From Alphaproteobacteria bacterium (GTDB lineage Bacteria > Pseudomonadota > Alphaproteobacteria > RF32 > CAG-239): 35,489 nt of DNA. Shown here in pieces: positions 1-5,919 of the stretch. Where the stretch lies: contig JAEEMQ010000025.1 in the NCBI GenBank assembly GCA_016283295.1, forward strand, positions 1 through 35,489, in the 5' to 3' direction. Position 1 is the stretch's first letter. The number at the start of each line of letters is the position of its first letter. The notes beneath the pieces are model-generated. The model ran no database searches. It saw nothing but the letters and a program-made list of their open reading frames with translations, and was not told the DNA's origin. Position numbers and translations under genes: made by a program.

Positions 1-111
1 AATTTTTTTGAAAAAAGTGCATTAAAGTAAAAAATATCCTTGCATTACCTAACAAATTGAAATATAATAACTTTATCAAACAAGGTGGTTTGCGAACGAA
101 AGTATCTGGTT

Positions 112-139
112 ATAGGTTCGAGTTCTAAGTCGCCCACCA
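112..139 (+). other. tRNA 3'-tail-like fragment (no tRNA body)
   Basis: The sequence has a T-loop-like TTCGAGT at 117-123 and ends with GCCCACCA at 132-139, as in the T arm, acceptor and CCA end of a tRNA. The acceptor strand GTCGCCC would need a 5' partner close to GGGCGAC about 70 bases upstream, and none is present. The T stem also has a mismatch. It is therefore either a remnant or an integration-type duplicate of a tRNA end, not a working tRNA. A strong hairpin follows directly, as is common after tRNA genes. Low certainty. Confidence 0.35.
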
Positions 140-180
140 TAAAATAAAAAGCAGGGATAAAACCCTGCTTTTTATTTTAT
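139..180. terminator. 18-bp perfect inverted repeat, bidirectional terminator
   Basis: Positions 139-156 and 163-180 are perfect reverse complements around a 6-base loop (ATAAAA). The core is AAAAAGCAGGG / CCCTGCTTTTT. It has a U-rich tail when read in either direction, so it can end transcription from both sides. It lies between two tRNA-tail-like sequences that face each other. Confidence 0.75.
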
Positions 181-215
181 TCGTGAGAGTTAAAGTCTCG
201 AACCTACGACCTCGT
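181..215 (-). other. second tRNA-tail-like fragment, opposite strand
   Basis: Read on the minus strand, this stretch contains GTAGGTTCGAGA and then an ACTCTCACGA end directly before the shared hairpin. The layout mirrors the plus-strand fragment at 112-139 (TATAGGTTCGAGT, then CGCCCACCA). No matching 5' half is visible at higher coordinates and the T stem pairs badly. Probably a remnant. Low certainty. Confidence 0.25.
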
Positions 216-248
216 AGGCGCAAGGATAAAAACAACCTCAAAATGTTG

Positions 249-486
249 TTTTTACCGCAAGCAGCGAAGTTCCCCGGCAAGCAAGGGAAGCGATAGTGAC
301 CACAGCGAGCCGACGGGAACGAGTGACCGAAGCTTAAATTTGCAAATAAAAAAACAAAGAAAGTAAATTTAAGCAAGAAGAGGCCTACAGCACCATTTTT
401 ACCGCAAGCGGCGAAGTTACTCGGCAAGCAAGGTAGCGAAAGCGCTCCGCAGCGAGCCGTAGGCGAAACAAGAAAAAGCTGGAAGC
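249..486. repeat. Imperfect direct repeat, two units 147 bp apart
   Basis: Unit one (from 249) and unit two (from 396) both begin TTTTTACCGCAAGC and share GCGAAGTT, CGGCAAGCAAGG, an AGCGA-type segment and CAGCGAGCCG in the same order. Each unit is about 85-90 bp. Between them, GCTTAAATTT at 332-341 pairs perfectly with AAATTTAAGC at 365-374. A minus-strand open frame of 144 codons runs through the region, but it only reads the repeats and the tRNA-like tail and is not a believable protein. I interpret the block as an intergenic repeat family. Confidence 0.6.
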
Positions 487-500
487 GCCCATCATTAACA

Positions 501-529
501 AAAAGGCAGGACTTATTCCTGCTTTTTTT
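501..529 (+). terminator. Hairpin terminator after repeat block
   Basis: AAGGCAGGA and TTCCTGCTT form a stem around a short loop, followed by a run of T. Just upstream, GCGCCCATCATTAA resembles the tail-plus-hairpin junction at 131-145, so the tail/terminator module seems to occur twice in this region. Confidence 0.6.
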
Positions 530-550
530 AATCTCTTTTGCAATTTTTTT

Positions 551-579
551 TTGACTCAATATAAATTTGATGTTATACG
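551..579 (+). promoter_or_regulatory. Predicted sigma70 promoter for the 616-1302 gene
   Basis: TTGACT at 551-556 is followed after 17 bp by TATACG at 574-579. An upstream TGT (571-573) gives an extended -10. The predicted transcript starts near 586, ahead of a GTGAGG ribosome site at 605-610. Confidence 0.55.
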
Positions 580-615
580 ATTAGAGGTGTCTTGTATTTA
601 TTTAGTGAGGTTAAA

Positions 616-1302
616 ATGAGAGATTCTTACGAGGAAATGTTGATAAAATTGAAAATCACACAAGATGATTTTATATCTTGGGGAATAAATGAAATTAAAA
701 CACTCTTGCCAGATATTACTACTGTCGAAGAAAATTGGAATAGACTTAAACGTTGTATTGATTCAGGAAATGAGGTATATATAAGAGGTTACGGCAGAGA
801 TAAAAAAAATGGGCAAATTAATAGAATTTGCAATCTGTATAAAGAAGCTGGGTTTAATACCAGTGTTAGGTTAGATCCTACAAATAATTTAAAACCTCAA
901 CAGCTAATGAAACAAATGGGAAAATATACGGTTGGAAAAAAAGATACCAATAATCATATTGCAATACAGAATTATAAGTTGTCTCATTTATGGGGATATA
1001 CAAAAAATATATATTTATTTGAAAATCCTTGGAATGTTATATATACACCGATAGTAATTGATCCTCTTACAGGGCATGAAACATATGATAATAATTTAAA
1101 ACTCCGCTTTAAAGAAGATATAGCCAAGCTTGTATTTGGTAAATATGGAAAATTCATTGAAGAATATAATAATATATTAGAAAATGATGATCGTGTAAAA
1201 AAAATAATTGAAATCTGTGAAAATAATAAAGAAGATAAATTTTATATGGAAATGAAAAAACAATGGGTTAAGTTAACATCTGATAATGTTCTAAAAGGAT
1301 AG
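616..1302 (+). CDS. Conserved-looking hypothetical protein, 228 aa
   Basis: I do not recognise this family. The start is placed at ATG 616 because GTGAGG lies 5 bases upstream; an in-frame TTG at 592 has no ribosome site. The protein is soluble, has no signal peptide or membrane segment, and is rich in Lys, Asn and Ile. The most motif-like part is residues 116-155: it contains NYKLSHLWGYTKN, then ENPWNVIY and DPLTGHE, with His, Trp and Asp/Glu residues packed as in a binding or catalytic site. The C-terminus is charged and helical. It has its own promoter and a terminator at 1334-1372. The gene is more AT-rich than its downstream neighbours and sits beside a repeat/tRNA-tail block, which suggests recent acquisition. 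A nuclease role is conceivable, but no known nuclease motif is complete. Confidence 0.7.
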   Translation: MRDSYEEMLIKLKITQDDFISWGINEIKTLLPDITTVEENWNRLKRCIDSGNEVYIRGYGRDKKNGQINRICNLYKEAGFNTSVRLDPTNNLKPQQLMKQMGKYTVGKKDTNNHIAIQNYKLSHLWGYTKNIYLFENPWNVIYTPIVIDPLTGHETYDNNLKLRFKEDIAKLVFGKYGKFIEEYNNILENDDRVKKIIEICENNKEDKFYMEMKKQWVKLTSDNVLKG

Positions 1303-1333
1303 AAATAACCTAAAATATTCCAGATACAATAAC

Positions 1334-1372
1334 AGCGCAAGATAATATTTATGTTGTCTTGCGCTATTTTTT
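1334..1372 (+). terminator. Rho-independent terminator
   Basis: AGCGCAAGA (1334-1342) pairs perfectly with TCTTGCGCT (1357-1365), followed by ATTTTTT. It ends the 616-1302 transcript and separates it from the small membrane-protein gene. Confidence 0.85.
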
Positions 1373-1400
1373 ATATTATTATTAAGGGATGGGTAATAAA

Positions 1401-1670
1401 ATGGAAAGAGTAAAAAAAATAATATATTTTCTCATCGGATTGGCAATTATCCCTGCCATCATAGCATATTCTACCGCCTTTGTTCTGAAAATTGATATAG
1501 TTGAACGTTTGTATAATGGTTTATTTTTTGACTACATGTTGGCATATATCTTAACTCCGCTATTATACAAGCCAAGAGTTCAAAAATATATTTCCAGCAA
1601 ATATATATTTTTTGCCCTGATTTTCTTTTTATTCTGGCTTTGGGAAATGTTTAGGATTACATTTATTTAA
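1401..1670 (+). CDS. Small hydrophobic membrane protein, 89 aa
   Basis: The family is unknown. Start ATG 1401 is chosen because the AAGGGATGGG stretch (1384-1393) can act as its ribosome site; the upstream in-frame ATG 1389 overlaps that stretch and has no site of its own. The short basic N-terminus (MERVKK) is followed by a hydrophobic helix at about residues 7-28. A second less hydrophobic segment lies at about 42-56, and a third strongly aromatic helix at about 68-87 (FFALIFFLFWLWEMF). This points to two or three inner-membrane spans with no soluble domain. It stands alone between a terminator and the decayed tpsB copy. The composition is AT-rich like the preceding gene. No toxin, holin or transporter signature could be assigned. 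Confidence 0.55.
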   Translation: MERVKKIIYFLIGLAIIPAIIAYSTAFVLKIDIVERLYNGLFFDYMLAYILTPLLYKPRVQKYISSKYIFFALIFFLFWLWEMFRITFI

Positions 1671-1818
1671 TTTTTTATCTTATGGCTTTTGAAAATTCGC
1701 CCACTAAATAAACCTCCCATGACGGGATGTTTTTAGGGTATTTCTTTATTTTTATGTTTTTTTTCGGATATAGCCTCTATCATATCTGATATGTTTTGAA
1801 CTATATCGGACTACGCTC
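1671..1818. other. Intergenic gap upstream of the tpsB pseudogene
   Basis: AT-rich, with no gene seen. A weak GC-rich inverted repeat (CCTCCC...GGGATG, about 1712-1731) followed by TTTTT could terminate the small membrane-protein gene. No convincing promoter or ribosome site precedes ATG 1819. Confidence 0.3.
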
Positions 1819-2816
1819 ATGAAAAAAAGCTTATTTATTACGGCATCTGCATTGGTTTTGATGTCTTCCGCGGCCTCGGCGCAGGTGGTTCCCGTAAATT
1901 ACGTGCCGCGCGTCATTCCTCAGCTTATTACAATCCGCAAACAAGATATAGACAGCGGTGAACGTATCCGGCAAGAAAAGCAGGAATTGCGCGATTTCAA
2001 AAATCGTAAAGAAAACCGTGAGAAAATAATCAAAGAATTAAAGAAAAGACGCGGAGAACTGATTAAACACGTCGAAGTCCCGAAATATCAATTCAAAAAC
2101 GCCTATATCGAGGAAATAGAAGTGGCGGAAAGCTTGCTTATACCTATAAGCGTTCGGTCACAAGTGCCGGAGATATGAATTTGAACCAGGATAAAATACC
2201 GGAGATTAAATCAGACCTCAATTATCGGCATGATACCCCGAACGGTGTTTGGTATTTGGCGCAAAGCGTTTCGTATGCCGCGCCGTGGTATCAAAAAAAT
2301 ATAGATTATTTTAAGTTTGACGGCAGCGTTACGCGCCTGCAAAATTTCGGGCATCGTTTCTTGGGTTATTTCCGCGCCGGTTATCAATATGTTCCGAAAG
2401 ATAAGATTCCGCTTATCGACCGAATGTCCGCCGGCGGTGTGGGAACGGTGCGCGGCTATGCTCCGGATGTGATGATAATAGCAAAATCCGGCTACCAGTT
2501 AAATGCGGAAATTTATCTTCCGGCCGGTCCGCAAGAATTTAATATCGGCGGCAAGAATTATTACACCGATGATTATGTGCGGCCGTTTGTGTTCACGGAT
2601 TATGCCTCGCTGTATCCTTATAAGGGAGATAACTTTAACTATAACGATGTGTTGTTTGCGGCCGGTGCCGGTTTGCGCATACAGTTGCCGTTTGATATTG
2701 TCTTAAAGGCAACTTACGGCGTGCCGTTAAAGCATAATACCCACGACAAACACCACGGTAACTGGAATTTGGAATTAAGTATCGCCCCGGATTTTAACCG
2801 CTTCTTCGGCAGATGA
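1819..2816 (+). pseudogene. Decayed TpsB (ShlB/FhaC-type) transporter, internal deletion
   Basis: The first open frame (1819-2178) starts with a signal peptide (MKKSLFITASALVLMSSAASA) and matches the first ~100 residues of the intact TpsB at 5920-7680: PQL, QDIDS, RI, LRD, then AYIEEIEV against GVYVEKFAV. At about 2126-2138 the homology jumps to residue ~357 of the intact protein and changes frame. The second frame reads TYKRSVTSAGDM against TYKKAVTSFDGE, then DKIPEIK, WYLAQSVSYAAPW, MSAGGVGTVRGY, YVRPFVFTDYA and DFNRFFGR to the end. About 255 residues are gone, covering both POTRA domains and the first barrel strands, and the frame is broken. An Omp85 translocator without POTRA domains should not work. 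The surviving barrel is still similar to the paralog, so decay is fairly recent. No partner tpsA lies beside it. Confidence 0.9.
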
Positions 2817-2881
2817 TTTTGTATAAAATATACCCTCCCCGGTTTATTCAAAGCGCGGGAAAACCTTGCCGACATTTTGTA

Positions 2882-2909
2882 TTGACAAATTGTATAACTT
2901 ATGGATAAT
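2882..2909 (+). promoter_or_regulatory. Strong predicted sigma70 promoter, decides the downstream start
   Basis: A perfect -35 TTGACA (2882-2887) and GATAAT (2904-2909) are 16 bp apart. Transcription would begin near 2915, downstream of the in-frame ATG at 2901. That upstream ATG therefore cannot be the start, and the ATG at 2937 with GGGG at 2927-2930 is favoured. Confidence 0.6.
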
Positions 2910-2936
2910 ATCCCATACAAAGATTCGGGGATTGAA

Positions 2937-5246
2937 ATGACAGAATACGCACAAGAAGATGATAAGAAAGTTTATCGGCAGGAATTTGCGGACTTAACGG
3001 CCATATACGAAGACTATCTGTATATGCTCAAAGAACACGAGCAAATGTTATTGCTGACACCTATGGAAGAGATGGCGGATACGATGAAAGAACACATGTA
3101 TCCGCAAGGTTATCGTTTTTCGTGGGAAATCACTCCGTTAGGCGAAGACGAAAAGCGGGAATTTGCCGATTTTAATGCCTACAATATCCGCGGAGACGGG
3201 AAAAAGTCATATATCACCCTGCAACATATACGAGAGGAAGAAAACAACGGTAAGCCGCCGATTTTCGGGGTTGCGCCTTATAAAGTAAGATCGGTAGGTA
3301 TGTCGTTGCCGTCGATGATTGAGCGCTATACGGTTGCATATCCGAAAGACGCAACTCTCGGAAATACCGAATTTTTGATTGACGGACGTTTTAAGGCCGT
3401 ATACACCGGAGAAGATGCCGAAGGCCTCATGGTGAGAAAGTGTTTAAGAGATACGGATTGGATCGACGAAATAACCGTTATGATTAAAATCGGCGAGGCG
3501 CTGCATAAAAACGGATATGTCAAAGACAATGACTTCAAGAATGCCGTTACGGATATTTATGTTGATGAGTTTATGGCGACAAACGAAAACAATATATTGG
3601 AATTACTCGGTTCTTTTGCCGAAAAGGTCAAAGATATCTGCAACAAAAAATACGGCGACAAGAACAATAAAAAAGATAATAAAAACGAAAGCCGCAAAAA
3701 TTTCCTAAAGGCGCAAAATGACGGTTTTATGAAACTGCCGAGCAATTTTTGGGACTATGTGAATATCCGCAACTTTATGCGTCATCAATATGAAAACCTG
3801 GATGGTCTGGATGCCTTTATGCCGGAGCAGATAACCGATGGCCAACAAAAGCGGAGCGATCGTATAAAGGCGTATTTGGATTTTTGCGGCCTGCCGATTT
3901 TTCTGCGTCTGAAGTCTTATATTCGGGCGCTGCATCAAATGCAACGAATTATCGCCGAGATTAATCCCGACCGTATAATCCGCGGGGTGAGCGAAAGCAA
4001 CGAAAAGTTTGTTAAGCGGATAGAAGCCGCATATCGACAAAACCCGAACCGTGAGCTCAAGGTGGAAGTAAATTACCCGCTGCCGAGTGACGAGTATTTA
4101 ATGTTGGGCGGCGATATTTGGAATATTTCCCCGAATATTCAAATTGCCGACGATGTTCCTGACGATGACCGTAAAGTTGAGTACATGTTCAGCCGTATGG
4201 AAGATTTCCGACAACGCTCGCTGTTTTTGGAGAACTTTCACTCTCTGGAATGTTATGCCATCGGGTATTGTATCAGACACGGCCGTAATTGTAATGAAAA
4301 AGGTCATAACTTAAACATGTATGACGCTTTGGATTATTTGGCGCAAAAAGGTATTATCACCTCCAAAGAACACGCCACCTGGCGACATTACACCAAACTG
4401 CGTAAAAGTCTCAGCCACTTCTATTTCAACGAATATTTGCGCGGCAAGCTTACCGGGATTGAAGACAAACATTTTCAGGATTTGCTTGTTGTTTCTCAAA
4501 AGTTGTATGATGCCGGTCCGATGGTTAAAAGGCTGCGGGACGGAGTTTTTGAATATACCAATATCGACGGTCATGTCGTGGTTTTGGACCATAAAAATCA
4601 CAAGATATTGTCCGGCAAAGAAGAAATAACGGCGACGACACCGGCTCAAAACAAAAATAAGGCCGATAAAGCCGAAACAAACACTTATACGGATTCATAC
4701 CGCAACGGCATCAGTTTTGAGCTCAGCAAGGGAAATGATCGGGTGGAAAGCGTTACCCTGCCGAACGGTATTTGTATTAACTTAAACACGCAAACCATCG
4801 AGTTCGGCGACAGAGTATATTGGTACGCAGATAACGACAAGCGCAATGCTTTGCAAACAAAAGACAGCCTGATTATTACCGATAAGGAAATGGAAGTTCT
4901 GCGCTATAAACGCGGGGATGATTTGCCTTCTTTCGGTAAAGGCGACAAGTTGCTGATTGACGGCACTCACACTCTGTTGCTTGATGCCGAGAAACGGATA
5001 AAAGAATTTAACTTTAAACAGGATGACGGCAACATCGTCAGCGCCCGCTTCAAAAAGACGAAGAACGGTAAGAACCTGATAGTGTTTGACGACGGGACCA
5101 ATGTGTTGATGAACGGGAAAAATATGACGGTATTCCACGGCGATTACATGTTAAAGAACGATACCCGCACCGAGTTTGCCAAATCATACGATAAAGCTCC
5201 GACTTTGCCGAACCGCTTTTTCAAACACGGCAACAACGGCCGCTGA
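2937..5246 (+). CDS. Large cytoplasmic protein with two HEPN-type R-x4-H motifs, 769 aa
   Basis: The named family is not known to me. Residues 1-250 are a mixed alpha/beta region, followed by a Lys/Asn-rich linker (about 236-260). RNFMRH lies at residues 278-283, just after WDYVNI. A helical stretch with many Arg and Gln residues follows. RKSLSH lies at residues 489-494, in the setting YLAQKGIITSKEHATW ... LRKSLSHFYF. That is the helix, 'GhIs', helix, R-x4-H order typical of HEPN domains. Both motifs fit R-[N/H/K]-x3-H, the HEPN RNase consensus. A polar linker at about 560-590 leads to a beta-rich C-terminal domain with repeated strands such as GDKLLIDGTHTLLLD and GKNLIVFDDGTNVLMNG. There is no signal peptide or membrane span. 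Function is inferred only: possibly an RNase or an inactive RNA-binding HEPN protein. It has its own promoter and a shared terminator. No adenylyltransferase antitoxin gene or CRISPR array is nearby. Confidence 0.75.
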   Translation: MTEYAQEDDKKVYRQEFADLTAIYEDYLYMLKEHEQMLLLTPMEEMADTMKEHMYPQGYRFSWEITPLGEDEKREFADFNAYNIRGDGKKSYITLQHIREEENNGKPPIFGVAPYKVRSVGMSLPSMIERYTVAYPKDATLGNTEFLIDGRFKAVYTGEDAEGLMVRKCLRDTDWIDEITVMIKIGEALHKNGYVKDNDFKNAVTDIYVDEFMATNENNILELLGSFAEKVKDICNKKYGDKNNKKDNKNESRKNFLKAQNDGFMKLPSNFWDYVNIRNFMRHQYENLDGLDAFMPEQITDGQQKRSDRIKAYLDFCGLPIFLRLKSYIRALHQMQRIIAEINPDRIIRGVSESNEKFVKRIEAAYRQNPNRELKVEVNYPLPSDEYLMLGGDIWNISPNIQIADDVPDDDRKVEYMFSRMEDFRQRSLFLENFHSLECYAIGYCIRHGRNCNEKGHNLNMYDALDYLAQKGIITSKEHATWRHYTKLRKSLSHFYFNEYLRGKLTGIEDKHFQDLLVVSQKLYDAGPMVKRLRDGVFEYTNIDGHVVVLDHKNHKILSGKEEITATTPAQNKNKADKAETNTYTDSYRNGISFELSKGNDRVESVTLPNGICINLNTQTIEFGDRVYWYADNDKRNALQTKDSLIITDKEMEVLRYKRGDDLPSFGKGDKLLIDGTHTLLLDAEKRIKEFNFKQDDGNIVSARFKKTKNGKNLIVFDDGTNVLMNGKNMTVFHGDYMLKNDTRTEFAKSYDKAPTLPNRFFKHGNNGR

Positions 5247-5262
5247 GTTAAATCTTGCCATT

Positions 5263-5290
5263 AAAAAACCTCCCCGCCGGGAGGTTTTTT
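5263..5290. terminator. Bidirectional terminator
   Basis: AAAAAACCTCCC and GGGAGGTTTTTT are perfect complements around a CGCC loop. It lies between the converging HEPN-motif gene and nitroreductase gene and has U tracts in both directions. Confidence 0.9.
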
Positions 5291-5317
5291 GTTATGCCTT
5301 TTTAGCAAGCGGTTTTC

Positions 5318-5908
5318 CTACTTTCTCCAGCCGACGGCTTGCGAAATAATAACGCGTTGACCTTCCGGCAGGTTCAGCACCTCCGCCACTTTTTCATGCT
5401 CGAAAAAGCCGCGGACGATGCTTGCCATATTGTTGGCGGCCGCGTATAACTGGACATTCTGATAAGCCGATCCGGCGTGCATAACTGCATATTCTTCGTT
5501 GCTTCCCGTATATACCAAAACGGTAGAAACCGGTTGCATATAATCTTGCAGCTTGAACAGAGCCAGATGATTTTCGGTCGATTGCTGTTTCAAGGTATTG
5601 CTGTCGGCATCATAAAGCCAAATACCCTCCGGATTAAACACATACACGTTCAAATCTTTTTTATCCATCGCGGTCGGAATTGTGCGCTTGCCGTCAGCCC
5701 GATTTACGCCGTAAGCTACCCACAAAACCGTGCTGAGGGTTGCGTTATCCAACGCTTTATCAGAAAATTCGCGGTCCGAATGACGATTTTCGAGTGCGCT
5801 GATTAAAGTTGCGGTATTGGTTTTATCCGGCTCCGGCAGCTTGATATCCGCCGCCATTGCCGAGGTTGCAAAAAGTCCTGCCATAATTACTCCCATCATT
5901 GTTTTCAT
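5318..5908 (-). CDS. Secreted nitroreductase-family (SagB/ThcOx-like) protein
   Basis: This 196-aa protein has a cleavable signal peptide (about residues 1-19, ending AMA) and then a compact nitroreductase fold. The NRHSDREFS segment at residues 41-49 is the usual FMN-phosphate-binding R-x-S-x-R-x-F motif. LSTVLWVAYGVNR followed by GKRTIPTA is typical of SagB-like nitroreductases. The C-terminal part (MHAGSAYQNVQLYAA, then a GQRVIISQAVGW ending) supplies the dimer and flavin-contact helices. The family uses FMN to oxidise or reduce small molecules or peptide azolines; export to the periplasm is less common. AGGGGAT precedes the ATG, and the gene begins 11 bp after the tpsB stop, so the two should share one transcript. 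Its role with the adhesin system is unknown; a redox or modifying role is only an inference. Confidence 0.88.
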   Translation of the reverse strand: MKTMMGVIMAGLFATSAMAADIKLPEPDKTNTATLISALENRHSDREFSDKALDNATLSTVLWVAYGVNRADGKRTIPTAMDKKDLNVYVFNPEGIWLYDADSNTLKQQSTENHLALFKLQDYMQPVSTVLVYTGSNEEYAVMHAGSAYQNVQLYAAANNMASIVRGFFEHEKVAEVLNLPEGQRVIISQAVGWRK

Positions 5909-5919
5909 GTTATGATCCC

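Noticed and set aside
125..559. 144-codon open frame on the minus strand
   Set aside because: It reads the two repeat units and the tRNA-like tail in sequence; its two Cys/Pro-rich halves are the repeats themselves. No ribosome site and no protein-like composition.
616..1302. HNH-type nuclease
   Set aside because: His and Asn residues cluster around SHLWG and TGHE, but the HNH spacing and zinc or beta-beta-alpha pattern are not met.
2937..5246. Cas13-like effector
   Set aside because: Two R-x4-H motifs are present, but there is no CRISPR array or cas gene in the window, and the motifs are only about 210 residues apart with a C-terminal beta domain unlike Cas13.
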